Source: Chryseobacterium endalhagicum (lineage in GTDB: Bacteria > Bacteroidota > Bacteroidia > Flavobacteriales > Weeksellaceae). Taken from it: a DNA stretch of 64,000 bases. The notes under the pieces were generated by a model. It saw only the letters and a list, made by a program, of their open reading frames with translations. It was not told where the DNA came from and searched no databases. Every line of letters starts with the position of its first letter. The stretch's first letter is position 1. The translations under genes were made by a program, and so were the position numbers. Where the stretch lies: the NCBI RefSeq assembly GCF_016745235.1, contig NZ_JAELVM010000003.1, positions 992,001 to 1,056,000 on the forward strand. The letters run 5' to 3'. Below, piece after piece: positions 33,290 through 42,205 of the stretch.

Positions 33290-33926
33290 ACACACCTGGC
33301 AAGCTATAGAAGAACGTTATCAGTCTATTCTGGACATGCCGTTTATCAAAGAATTATCGGACGGAACCCTACCGCAGGAAAAGTTCCGGTTTTATATGGC
33401 TCAGGATTCTTTATATCTTGAACATTTCGGAAGAACGCTTTCTCTGATTGCAGCCAAAATTCAGGATCTTCAGGATGTCCTTGCGTTTATGCGATTTGCT
33501 GAAAATGCAATTGTGGTGGAAAATGCACTGCATGAATCCTACTTTGTTGATTTTGGCGTTACGGATAAAGGCATATTAGAGCCCGCCTGTCATCATTACA
33601 TTCACTTCCTGAGAAGTACCGCAGCTTTAGAATCTGTAGAAGTTGCCGTGGCGGCCGTACTTCCGTGCTTCTGGATTTACAGGGAAGTCGGAGATTATAT
33701 TTTCAGCACTCAAAACACCATCAACAATCCTTATCAAAAGTGGATTGAAACCTATGGAGGGGATGAATTTTCTGCTGCTGTAGATCAGGCTATTGCGATC
33801 TGTGACCGATTGGCAGAGAACAGTACGGAGGAAATAAGAGAAAAGATGACTGAAGCTTTTATCATGTCCACGAGAATGGAATTCCATTTCTGGGAGGGTG
33901 CGTACGAGCTGAAAACTTGGAAGTAG
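33276..33926 (+). CDS. tenA: Thiaminase II / aminopyrimidine aminohydrolase
   Basis: 216 residues, all-helical TenA fold. It hydrolyses aminomethyl-HMP from degraded thiamine to HMP, feeding ThiD. The catalytic C131 in L-P-C-F-W-I-Y, D44 in A-Q-D-S-L-Y-L and the C-terminal M-E-F-H-F-W-E motif are intact. ATG at 33276 is chosen because the family starts M-x-W-S-x2-T-W; the frame extends further into thiD. This is the last gene of the riboswitch operon, which salvages thiamine precursors; no de novo thiC or thiG is nearby. Confidence 0.94.
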   Translation: MKWSEHTWQAIEERYQSILDMPFIKELSDGTLPQEKFRFYMAQDSLYLEHFGRTLSLIAAKIQDLQDVLAFMRFAENAIVVENALHESYFVDFGVTDKGILEPACHHYIHFLRSTAALESVEVAVAAVLPCFWIYREVGDYIFSTQNTINNPYQKWIETYGGDEFSAAVDQAIAICDRLAENSTEEIREKMTEAFIMSTRMEFHFWEGAYELKTWK

Positions 33927-33957
33927 ATGAATCTGAGTTCAATTGAATAAAAGGCAA

Positions 33958-34029
33958 ATATCTGGTGGCTTCGAGGCCCTCAGCCACCAGATATCAAAAG
34001 CGGATTCAAAAATTTGAATCCGTTTTTTT
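33958..34029 (+). terminator. Double hairpin terminator after tenA
   Basis: First hairpin: ATATCTGGTGGCT (33958-33970) with AGCCACCAGATAT (33982-33994), 13 bp, belonging to the GGTGGCTTCG repeat family. Second: CGGATTCAAA (34001-34010) with TTTGAATCCG (34013-34022), then seven Ts. Confidence 0.88.
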
Positions 34030-34052
34030 GATATGGAATTTTTTTGTTTTTT

Positions 34053-34323
34053 TGTTGGTAAACGCAAAGGCGCAAGTTTTTTTAATATGAAACTGTTTTA
34101 AGGCGCAAGAAAATCATAGATTTTTAGCTATTTTTTACATCCTGTCATTGCGAACCGTTAAGGTGAAGCAATCTCATAAGAATTTGCAGAGAGTTATTTT
34201 AAGAGATTGCTTCGTCGCTCTGCTCCTCGCAATGACAGTGGTACTCAATTTTATCAGAGATAAAATCCTGGCGTCTTAAAACGTTTTTTTCAAGTAAAAC
34301 TTGCGTCTTTGCGATGCTCCAAC
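34053..34323. repeat. Fold-back (MITE-like) repeat copy D
   Basis: Begins TGTTGGTAAACGCAAAGG and ends TTTGCGATGCTCCAAC. It holds both halves of the GTCATTGCGA...GATTGCTTC core and a worn hairpin GAAAATCATAGATTTTT (34109-34125). Fills most of the gap between tenA and the next receptor gene; no gene seen. Confidence 0.82.
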
Positions 34324-34353
34324 TTATAAATATTTTTTAAACAGACTTATGAT

Positions 34354-37080
34354 TTAAAAATTAAAATTAAGTCTTGTGAAAACATATCTCCCGTTCTGCC
34401 CAAACTGAGATGTAGAACGCGAATAAACAAACTGATCATTATTGGTAGATGCGGTAAGGTTTTTATCCGGATAAATATCAAACAGATTATTAACCCCGAT
34501 GGTCAGTCCTACATTTTTTGTAAACTGGTAAGCTAATGAAAGATCGGTAATGATCTTGTCCCCGATCTGCTGATGCTCGTTAAACCCTATAGTCCCGTCA
34601 CCGTTGGCATCAATAATATCTGCACCTGTCACCTTTCCGAAATAGGTATTTCTAAGATATACACTTGCATTTTTCCATGAAAGCGTGTGGGATAAGCTTG
34701 CTTTTACCCTCGGAACCGCTTCTTCCAGATATACTCTTGATTTCTCTGAGAAATAGATTTTTTCAAGATTGGGAGACTGCAGCAATCCTGAGGAGTGGGT
34801 ATCACCTACTTTTCTGGTCTCGCTGATATTGGCCGCAAAGCTGTTCTCCAGTTTTAAACCTGAAAATCTGGCATTATGGGAAATCACAAGGTCTATTCCT
34901 TTTGTTTCCGTGTCAATGGCATTAGTGAAAAACTGTGCGCCATTAACCCTTTCTTCATCAAAAGCTGCCTGGGCTTCAACCGGAACATCCGATCTTAAGA
35001 ACTGGTCTGTAAGAATAATTCTGTTGTTGATTCTGGTAAAATATCCATCCGTCGTAAAGGTAAGGCCTGCAGAAGGAATTCTGTACGTAAATCCTACACT
35101 GGCAGATTTAGAGGTTTCCTGTTTCAGTTTTGGTATTTCCAGCAGTCCTGCAATTTTTGAATCATTACTGAAAGTTCCCACTTCCAGAAGCTGGCTGTTG
35201 GTAAATAAAGTAGAGGTTACGTTATAATAGATCTGATGAATGGAAGGGGCTCTGAACCCGGTAGAACCTGCCAGCCTTACATTAAAATCAGGAGTAACTT
35301 TAATTCTTGAGGCCAGCTTATAATTAAAAGTAGACCCGAAATCCGAATAGTTCTCATATCTCGCTGCAGCATCCACTAATAACCAGTTCGTAAAATTAAA
35401 TTCCACATCTGCATACGCCGCTACTGCCTGTCTGTTTTTATCAACGGCATTCACCGGTTTAAATCCTCCAAACACCTGAGAACCTCCCGGAAGTGCATTT
35501 CCAAAGAAATCCGTAGCTCTCGGGCTACTATTATTCCAAACATTTCCTGCGGCATCATAAGTCGTGTAAGAAGCTTCGTCACCCTGCGTTATTTTAAAAT
35601 TCTCATACCGGTGTTCTGCTCCGAAAGCGACATTAATCCCATTCCAGACATCGTATTTTTTAGAAAAATCAAGGTTGATGGTATTCTGGGAAAATCTCAA
35701 GCCTCCTGCATCAAACTCGTCAGGGGATGCAAAACGTAAAGAAGTATTTCCCGTGTTCCTGATATTATAAGTGAATGAATTCTGTCCGAACGTATTACTC
35801 AAATCAATATTCCAGCCGTCCCAGTTTCCTTTGATTCCTGCTGAAAGTGATAAATCCTGGATATCCGTTCCAATCTGTGGCAGATAACCGTCTGAATACA
35901 GTCCTGTAAAGGTTCTGCTCTGATTCGGTTTTCTGTAGAATCCTCCCGAACTTCCGTGTCTGAAACTGTATCCTCCGAAAGAATATACTTTCCAGTTGTC
36001 ATTAATTGGAACTTCAATATTGGCAAAAAGCTGATGGTTATTCAGTTTAGACTGCCCTACCTGCATGTTGAAATCTTTTCTTTCCTGTCCTCTGTACGCG
36101 AGTTCCTGATCTGTAAAATCCCCCTTCAAAAGTCCCTGCAAAACTCCAATGCTGTTGGCTCCCTGAATCTGATTCTGCAGATCCTGAGAAAAATAATTGA
36201 CGCCTTGGGCATATTGATGAATATAATTGATCAGCTGCTGAGAATTGGGTACATTATTGATATTGGTGAACAGTGAAGACAAATTGACTCCGTCATTCAG
36301 AGCACGTCTTTCAATAGCGTTGTAAGCATTATAGATCGCTCCGCTTTCGGCGCCGGCTCTGAAAGTCGGGTTTCTGAACTGGGAAGACCAGGTAATATTA
36401 TAAAAACCGCCTTTATTTCCGATCTTATTTCCGTAGTTAAGATCCACCTGAATGTTCTGTCCGTCAAAATTTCCGGTATGATCATTGGCCGTTGGGGTTA
36501 AATTTCCACCGTAGCTCACTTGTCCAGCGAGTTTTCCGGTATCTCTTTTCAATTCAAGGTTGATAACCCCTGCAATAGCATCCGATCCGTACTGAGCTGA
36601 AGCCCCGTCACGCAATACTTCAATTCTGTTTAAAGCAAAAGAAGGAATTGAGTTTAAATCGGTTCCTACCGTTCCTCTTCCGGGTGTTCCGTTAACATTG
36701 ACCAATGCAGAAGTATGTCTTCTTTTTCCATTCACCAGAACCAATACCTGATCCGGGCCTAATCCTCTCAGCTGTGCAGGATCCAGGTGATCCGTTCCAT
36801 CCGAATTCGTCTGAATGGTAGATGTAAAAGAAGGTGCCACTGCATTTAAAATCTGTCCTATACTGGACTGCGGCAGTACTACTGATGTTTCTTTTATATT
36901 GAAGACATCCACGGGAACCGGGCTGTCTGTTTTTGATCTTGCTCCTCCTCTTGAGCCCAGCACCACCACTTCTTCTACAGTATTGGTTTTCACACTGTCT
37001 TTTCCTTTTTCCTGCCCGAAAGCATAGGTTCCGAGGAAAAACAGTACGGAAGCTGATAAAATAGTCTTTTTGTTTTTCAT
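34354..37080 (-). CDS. TonB-dependent outer-membrane receptor (908 residues)
   Basis: Signal peptide to about A-F-G-Q23, then a plug with D-S-P-V-P-V-D-V-F, L-R-G-L-G-P-D-Q-V-L-V-L-V-N-G-K-R-R-H and R-I-E-V-L-R-D-G-A-S-A-Q-Y-G-S-D-A-I-A-G-V-I-N. A 22-strand barrel follows to the C-terminal N-F-N-F. It resembles the plain TonB receptors of flavobacteria without an N-terminal CarboxypepD domain. The ligand is unknown. A repeat element separates it from the thiamine genes, so a link to thiamine is not supported. No SusD or other partner is adjacent. Confidence 0.9.
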   Translation of the reverse strand: MKNKKTILSASVLFFLGTYAFGQEKGKDSVKTNTVEEVVVLGSRGGARSKTDSPVPVDVFNIKETSVVLPQSSIGQILNAVAPSFTSTIQTNSDGTDHLDPAQLRGLGPDQVLVLVNGKRRHTSALVNVNGTPGRGTVGTDLNSIPSFALNRIEVLRDGASAQYGSDAIAGVINLELKRDTGKLAGQVSYGGNLTPTANDHTGNFDGQNIQVDLNYGNKIGNKGGFYNITWSSQFRNPTFRAGAESGAIYNAYNAIERRALNDGVNLSSLFTNINNVPNSQQLINYIHQYAQGVNYFSQDLQNQIQGANSIGVLQGLLKGDFTDQELAYRGQERKDFNMQVGQSKLNNHQLFANIEVPINDNWKVYSFGGYSFRHGSSGGFYRKPNQSRTFTGLYSDGYLPQIGTDIQDLSLSAGIKGNWDGWNIDLSNTFGQNSFTYNIRNTGNTSLRFASPDEFDAGGLRFSQNTINLDFSKKYDVWNGINVAFGAEHRYENFKITQGDEASYTTYDAAGNVWNNSSPRATDFFGNALPGGSQVFGGFKPVNAVDKNRQAVAAYADVEFNFTNWLLVDAAARYENYSDFGSTFNYKLASRIKVTPDFNVRLAGSTGFRAPSIHQIYYNVTSTLFTNSQLLEVGTFSNDSKIAGLLEIPKLKQETSKSASVGFTYRIPSAGLTFTTDGYFTRINNRIILTDQFLRSDVPVEAQAAFDEERVNGAQFFTNAIDTETKGIDLVISHNARFSGLKLENSFAANISETRKVGDTHSSGLLQSPNLEKIYFSEKSRVYLEEAVPRVKASLSHTLSWKNASVYLRNTYFGKVTGADIIDANGDGTIGFNEHQQIGDKIITDLSLAYQFTKNVGLTIGVNNLFDIYPDKNLTASTNNDQFVYSRSTSQFGQNGRYVFTRLNFNF

Positions 37081-37207
37081 ACCCTTACATCAATTTATAG
37101 TTTATGTTTTTTTGAGTGGCAAATGTAAAACAATTTTACTAGTCTACAAAATCAATAGACTTTTGTTTTTTGAAAGGTTATAATAGTTTTAGTCTATTGT
37201 TTTTTTA

Positions 37208-37412
37208 AACACGAATGACACAAATATCATCACAAATGGCACTAAAACTTAAAATAAATTTGTGTTATTCGTGAAAAACATTCGTGATATTTGTTGCGTT
37301 TGATGAATTGAGTTTTAAACACTAATGACACAAATACTTTCACAAATGGCACTAAGGATGCAAAATATATTCGTGTTATTCGTGAAAAACATTTGTGCTA
37401 TTTGTGTTGTGA
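37208..37412. repeat. Direct repeat, two units of about 90 bp
   Basis: AACACGAATGACACAAAT... (37208-37296) and AACACTAATGACACAAAT... (37318-37409) run in parallel through CACAAATGGCACTAA and TGTTATTCGTGAAAAACAT or CGTGTTATTCGTGAAAAAC. The region 37081-37665 has no gene; the rest is AT-rich filler and the terminator below. Confidence 0.75.
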
Positions 37413-37589
37413 GAGCGTATTTTTTAATTTTTATCACAAAGAAAGACAAAGATTATATTAGATATTTTTTTAAGAAAGACAACAATAGGAATTGCCCTTG
37501 TTTTACATTGATAAGTCTACGCCTTTGTTTATCTTAATAATAGCATTCAAAGAAATAAACCTTTGTTTTCCTTTGTGATAAAAAATAAT

Positions 37590-37622
37590 CAATAAAAAAC
37601 GGACTCCAAATAGAATCCGTTC
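37590..37622 (-). terminator. Terminator after the UvrD-like helicase gene
   Basis: On the minus strand AACGGA (37621-37616) pairs with TCCGTT (37603-37598) around a loop, extended partly by neighbouring bases, and is followed by a T-run. Placed 40 bases after the helicase stop. Confidence 0.75.
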
Positions 37623-37665
37623 TCAATTTTATGATTTCCAGTTTTTACAACTGGGAAACCTGCTT

Positions 37666-39996
37666 TTATATTTTCGTCAGCTTAGCATATTTCAGGATCA
37701 GGTTTTTCTCTCCTTCATGAATGAATATCACTTTCGCTTTGATATTCTGAGGATCCGTACCATCCAGGAAAGAAACTTCCCCGATTCCGAAACGGTCGTG
37801 TCTCACCTTATCTCCTACCTCAATATCCTGAGAAGAAGCTCCGCTTGGATTGATGATTTTGGCTGTACTCACCGGTTTCAGTTTTCTGACTTCCGGTGCA
37901 GGTTTTGAGCTGTCTCCTTTATCAATGGTTTTCTTTTCAACTCTCCTGAATGCTTTCTGTTCTGAAGGATGTTCATCAAAAATATTGGATTTGATCCCTG
38001 CGTTATTGATAAATCTCTTTTCCAGAGCAGGATTTAAGAATTCAATATATTCTTCATCAATTTCGCTTAGGAATCTAGATGGCTCTGCATCGGTAATTTT
38101 ACCCCATTGGAAACGGGAAACCGCATACGAGAAAAAGACCTGCTTTTCAGCTCTTGTCAATGCCACGTAAAATAAACGTCTTTCTTCTTCCAGATCTTCT
38201 CTGGTAGCAGAACTCATAAAGCTCGGAAAGAGATTTTCTTCCAGACCTACAAGGTGTACTACCGGGAATTCCAGACCTTTGGACAGGTGAATGGTCATTA
38301 GTGAAACCATATCTTCATCTGTATTTTTATCCTGAGTATCTGCTGAAAGCGCGATATTCTCCAGGAAATTCGGAAGGCTCGGATCTCCATCTTCCAACTG
38401 CATCTGCTCTTCAATGAACCCCTGCATGGAGTTCATCAATTCCTGCACGTTTTCTACACGGGAAATTCCTTCCGGCGTCTGGTCGTCTTTTAAGAATTTA
38501 ATCAGTCCGCTTCGTTTCGCCACTTCCATGGCTACGCTGTATGCCGTATCGGTTTTCAGCAATACCTGAAAAGCCTTGATCATGGACCAGAAGTCATTCA
38601 GCTTATTTAAAACCCCGTTATTTAAACCTAACTGAGGGGAATACATCGAAAGATTATCTAAAACTTTCGAAATAGCAATATTATGGGCATCTGCAAAAAC
38701 GATCAGTTTGTTCTGAGTGGTTTCACCGATTCCTCTTGCAGGATAATTGATAATTCTCATCAAAGCTTCCGAATCATTTTCATTGATCAGAAGACGCAGA
38801 TAAGCAATCAGGTCTTTCACTTCTTTCCTTTGGTAGAAAGAAAGTCCGCCGTAGACTTTGTACGGGATATTTTTACGTCTCAGTGCATCTTCAAATGCTC
38901 TGGTCTGAGAGTTGGTTCTGTATAAAATAGCAAAATCGCTGTATTTTCTCTGATCGGTATTTCTAAGTTCCCAGATATTTCCTGCTACGAAATTCGCTTC
39001 GTCCGCATCGGAAAGAGAGCGGTATATTTTGATCTTATCTCCTTCTTCATTGTCACTGAAAACGTTCTTTTTAAACTGCTGCAGGTTTTTTGCAATGACA
39101 ACGTTGGCTGCATTCACAATATTCTGGGTGGAACGGTAATTCTGCTCCAGGGAAACCGTCAGGGCATCAGGATAATCTTTCTTAAAATTCAGGATGTTAT
39201 AAATATTCGCCCCACGGAAGGAATAAATGGACTGTGCATCATCCCCTACCACACAGATATTTTCAAATTTGGAAGCCAGCGCCTTTACAATAAGGTACTG
39301 GGAATGGTTCGTATCCTGGTACTCATCCACCATGATATACCTGAATCTGTCCTGATATTTGGCCAGCACTTCAGGAAAACGGGTCAGCAGCTCATTGGTT
39401 TTCAACAGTAAGTCATCAAAATCCATGGCTCCGTTCTTAAAACATTCTTCCACATATTTCTGGTAGATCTTCCCGATAAATTTCATATTGGCTTTTTCAT
39501 CAGCTTCCATCAGCTCAGGATTGTTGAAATAAGCTTTTACCGTGATCAGGTTGTTTTTGTAGGTTGAAATTCTGGCCTGAACTTTTTTAGGTTTATAAAG
39601 ATCAGCATCAATATTCATGTCCTTGATTGCCTTTCTGATCACATTCAGGGCATCCTGCTGGTCATAGATGGTAAAATTGGACGGATAGCCCAGATAATGA
39701 CCTTCTATCCTCAGAATTCTTGCAAAAACAGAGTGAAAAGTTCCCATCCACAGGCTTCTTGCATTGCTGTCTCCTACTACTTTCGCGATACGTTCTTTCA
39801 TTTCACGTGCCGCTTTATTGGTAAAGGTCAGGGCCAGGATATTGAAAGGATCCACTCCGTTGTGGATCAGGTGGGCAATACGCATGGTAAGCACACGCGT
39901 TTTCCCGGAACCGGCACCGGCAAGAACCATCAATGGTCCCTGTAGTGAGGTAACGGCTTCATATTGTGATTCATTGAGTCCTTTCAGATAATCCAT
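37666..39996 (-). CDS. ATP-dependent DNA helicase, UvrD/PcrA family
   Basis: 776 residues, SF1A 3'-5' helicase. Motif I (Walker A) A-G-A-G-S-G-K-T at residues 26-33, motif II V-D-E-Y-Q-D-T-N, Q-S-I-Y-S-F-R-G-A, and the C-terminal L-S-K-G-L-E-F-P and L-Y-R-T-N blocks are all visible. It unwinds DNA in nucleotide excision and mismatch repair. The C-terminal K-V-R-H-D-R-F-G-I-G-E-V domain is the usual PcrA-type tail. ATG at 39996 is preceded by a full promoter. A housekeeping gene, transcribed alone. Confidence 0.93.
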   Translation of the reverse strand: MDYLKGLNESQYEAVTSLQGPLMVLAGAGSGKTRVLTMRIAHLIHNGVDPFNILALTFTNKAAREMKERIAKVVGDSNARSLWMGTFHSVFARILRIEGHYLGYPSNFTIYDQQDALNVIRKAIKDMNIDADLYKPKKVQARISTYKNNLITVKAYFNNPELMEADEKANMKFIGKIYQKYVEECFKNGAMDFDDLLLKTNELLTRFPEVLAKYQDRFRYIMVDEYQDTNHSQYLIVKALASKFENICVVGDDAQSIYSFRGANIYNILNFKKDYPDALTVSLEQNYRSTQNIVNAANVVIAKNLQQFKKNVFSDNEEGDKIKIYRSLSDADEANFVAGNIWELRNTDQRKYSDFAILYRTNSQTRAFEDALRRKNIPYKVYGGLSFYQRKEVKDLIAYLRLLINENDSEALMRIINYPARGIGETTQNKLIVFADAHNIAISKVLDNLSMYSPQLGLNNGVLNKLNDFWSMIKAFQVLLKTDTAYSVAMEVAKRSGLIKFLKDDQTPEGISRVENVQELMNSMQGFIEEQMQLEDGDPSLPNFLENIALSADTQDKNTDEDMVSLMTIHLSKGLEFPVVHLVGLEENLFPSFMSSATREDLEEERRLFYVALTRAEKQVFFSYAVSRFQWGKITDAEPSRFLSEIDEEYIEFLNPALEKRFINNAGIKSNIFDEHPSEQKAFRRVEKKTIDKGDSSKPAPEVRKLKPVSTAKIINPSGASSQDIEVGDKVRHDRFGIGEVSFLDGTDPQNIKAKVIFIHEGEKNLILKYAKLTKI

Positions 39997-40018
39997 GCTG
40001 CAAAAAATTTTGGGAACA

Positions 40019-40049
40019 CAAAATTAATGTATTCAAAGGACAATTCAAA
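40019..40049 (-). promoter_or_regulatory. Canonical Bacteroidota promoter of the helicase gene
   Basis: -33 TTTG (40049-40046), 19 bases, -7 TAATTTTG (40026-40019). The start codon at 39996 follows with a short leader. Confidence 0.75.
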
Positions 40050-40344
40050 TTATGAAACCGCTTAACTTAATTTTTGCACTTTCCGGGAATCATTGGAAGT
40101 GATTTTCAAACATCATTTTTATGTTTTAAACAATATGATCCATCAATCAGCCTAATTGTTTTTTATTAAAATCTTTAAAAATAAAATTCTGTAAAACTCC
40201 AATTACTGTGAATATTAAGAATAAAACAACTAAAATATATACTGTTCATCATACAATAGCCACTTAACATAATAAAATTTTTCTTTCTCTGGTGAACTAT
40301 TTTTCTTACTTTCATGGCCTAAAACATTAAAACTACTATTAAAA
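40050..40344. other. Gap upstream of the bacteriocin-like peptide gene
   Basis: About 295 AT-rich bases. AATCATTGGAAGTGATT near 40090 is a small hairpin. I see no gene; the promoter of the peptide gene should lie here but no clear TAnnTTTG box was found. Confidence 0.45.
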
Positions 40345-40587
40345 ATGAAAAATCTTAAAAAACTGTCGAGAAACGAGCTTAGAAAATTAACCGGAGGAGA
40401 AGGAAGCCTGGTTTGCGGAATGACATGTTCTTCGGGCAAAGTAATTTCTATGCACCACTGTGACAGCTGCGCGCCAATGAGCGGAGGAGCAGGAATGGGA
40501 TGCGGTGTAAAAAGCAACGGAATCGGAACAAGTACAGATCTTGGAAGAGGACCACTAGAAATGACTATGTATGTACAAGAATGCTAA
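40345..40587 (+). CDS. Bacteriocin-like peptide with double-glycine leader, six cysteines
   Basis: 80 residues. The leader M-K-N-L-K-K-L-S-R-N-E-L-R-K-L-T-G-G (18 residues) has the hydrophobic spacing and GG cleavage site of class II-type precursors exported by peptidase-containing ABC transporters. The core of 62 residues is Gly/Ser/Cys-rich with six Cys (V-C-G, T-C-S, H-C-D, S-C-A, G-C-G, Q-E-C at the end) and several Met. Flavobacteria encode many such peptides. No transporter, modification enzyme or immunity gene is adjacent. Antimicrobial function is not shown; a signalling or surface role is equally possible. Confidence 0.85.
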   Translation: MKNLKKLSRNELRKLTGGEGSLVCGMTCSSGKVISMHHCDSCAPMSGGAGMGCGVKSNGIGTSTDLGRGPLEMTMYVQEC

Positions 40588-40596
40588 ATAACAGGG

Positions 40597-40621
40597 CCGC
40601 ATCTTTTTGATGCGGTTTTTT
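40597..40621 (+). terminator. Terminator after the peptide gene
   Basis: CCGCATC (40597-40603) pairs with GATGCGG (40609-40615) around TTTTT, then a T-run. Clear intrinsic terminator, so the peptide is monocistronic. Confidence 0.9.
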
Positions 40622-40837
40622 ATTTTTATTGAGGCATTTGACTGAAAAGAATTTTTTACAAAACCTTTTCTGATACTTTTCAAAGTCTCTTCCTTGATAT
40701 TTCTTCTCAATTGATTAAATAATTTTCTTTTTTTCCGGTATATATTAATTTATAACATCATTTTTCTGTAAATTTTTCATAGGAAACTGTAACAAATGAG
40801 GTGTTTTTGACACTAATTGGCAAACAATTTCTATTTT

Positions 40838-42151
40838 ATGAAAAAGCGACTTCTTTCTGTTGCGGCGGCATCTTTCTTTGGAATGGTTCTGAATGCACAG
40901 CAAATTAAATTCGAAGAGTATGATCTTCCCAATGGTCTTCACGTAATTCTTCATCAGGACAATTCTGCTCCGGTAGTTACCACAAGTGTAATGTACCATG
41001 TAGGGGCGAAGGATGAAGTAAAAGGAAGAACGGGTTTCGCACACTTTTTCGAACATCTTCTGTTTGAAGGAACCCCAAATATCAAAAGGGGTACATGGAT
41101 GAAAATTGTTTCTGCAAACGGAGGACGAAACAATGCCAATACATCAAACGACAGAACCTATTACTATGAAACTTTCCCATCCAACAACGAGCAGCTGGGA
41201 CTGTGGATGGAAGCTGAAAGAATGCGCCATGCAATCATCAACCAAATAGGAGTAGATACTCAGAGAGAGGTTGTGAAGGAAGAGAAAAGACTGAATATGG
41301 ATAACAGACCGTATGGAAATCTTTTAACAGCTATTCTTAATAACCTATTCACCAATCACCCGTACAACTGGCCAACCATCGGTTCTATGGCAGATTTGAA
41401 TTCTGCAAAACTGGAAGAGTTTCAGGCTTTCTATAAAAAATACTATGTTCCCAACAACGCTACATTAGTGGTTGCAGGAGACATCAAACCTGAGCAGACT
41501 AAAAAATGGATCGAGGAATATTACGGAGGTATCCAGAAAGGAACAATTTATCCGAAAGATTTCCCGAAAGAAACGCCTATCACTCAGGAAAAAGAAGTAA
41601 CGGTGACGGATGCGAACATCCAGCTTCCTGCGTATATTTTTGCGTACAGAACTCCTGCCAATAAGGAAAAAGATGCTTACGTTCTTGATATGCTTTCGTC
41701 TTACCTTAGCAACGGTAAATCTTCTGTTTTATACAAAAAATTAGTTGACCAGGACAAAAAGGCGCTTGCTGTACAGGCATTCAGCCAGGGTCTTGAAGAT
41801 TACAGTATTTTCGCATTTTTCACAATCCCGATGGGACAGACTACGAAACAGACTTTACAGGCTGATATTGATGCCGAAATCAAAAAAGTTCAGACCAGCC
41901 TTATCTCTGATGAAGATTATCAAAAATTGCAAAACCAGTATGAAAATCAGTTTGTAAATGCCAATTCAAGCATCGAGGGAATTGCTGCTTCATTAGCAAC
42001 CAACCACGTATTGATGGGTGATACCAATTTGATCAATAAGGAAATCGACATCTACAGATCTATTACAAAGCAGGATCTGCAGAACGCAGCGAAGAAATAT
42101 CTGAATTCTAATCAAAGGGTAATCATCAATTACGTTCCTGAAAAAAAGTAA
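40838..42151 (+). CDS. M16 zinc metallopeptidase, active subunit
   Basis: 437 residues with a signal peptide (to about L-N-A-Q21). The inverted zinc motif H69-F-F-E72-H73 and the distal glutamate region V-V-K-E-E-K-R-L-N-M-D-N-R near residue 148 are present, giving the active M16 half. A second half domain follows. It probably forms a periplasmic heterodimer with the next protein, a common M16 arrangement. ATG at 40838 is chosen; an earlier frame start at 40817 is a TTG. Function: degradation of small peptides. Gap to the partner is 54 bases. Confidence 0.93.
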   Translation: MKKRLLSVAAASFFGMVLNAQQIKFEEYDLPNGLHVILHQDNSAPVVTTSVMYHVGAKDEVKGRTGFAHFFEHLLFEGTPNIKRGTWMKIVSANGGRNNANTSNDRTYYYETFPSNNEQLGLWMEAERMRHAIINQIGVDTQREVVKEEKRLNMDNRPYGNLLTAILNNLFTNHPYNWPTIGSMADLNSAKLEEFQAFYKKYYVPNNATLVVAGDIKPEQTKKWIEEYYGGIQKGTIYPKDFPKETPITQEKEVTVTDANIQLPAYIFAYRTPANKEKDAYVLDMLSSYLSNGKSSVLYKKLVDQDKKALAVQAFSQGLEDYSIFAFFTIPMGQTTKQTLQADIDAEIKKVQTSLISDEDYQKLQNQYENQFVNANSSIEGIAASLATNHVLMGDTNLINKEIDIYRSITKQDLQNAAKKYLNSNQRVIINYVPEKK

Positions 42152-42205
42152 TCATTTAAAACTGTCAGGTTTAAAATATGATTATTAAAAATTAAATTTT
42201 TACAA

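Noticed and set aside
34053..37080. Thiamine-specific TonB receptor because it follows the thi operon
   Set aside because: It is on the opposite strand, separated by a terminator and a repeat element, with no TPP riboswitch of its own.
37208..37412. CRISPR array
   Set aside because: Only two units with long, diverged, non-spacer-like structure; no Cas genes anywhere in the window.
37325..37537. 70-residue plus-strand frame upstream of the helicase
   Set aside because: It is formed by the 90-bp direct repeat and AT-rich sequence, with no conserved protein pattern.
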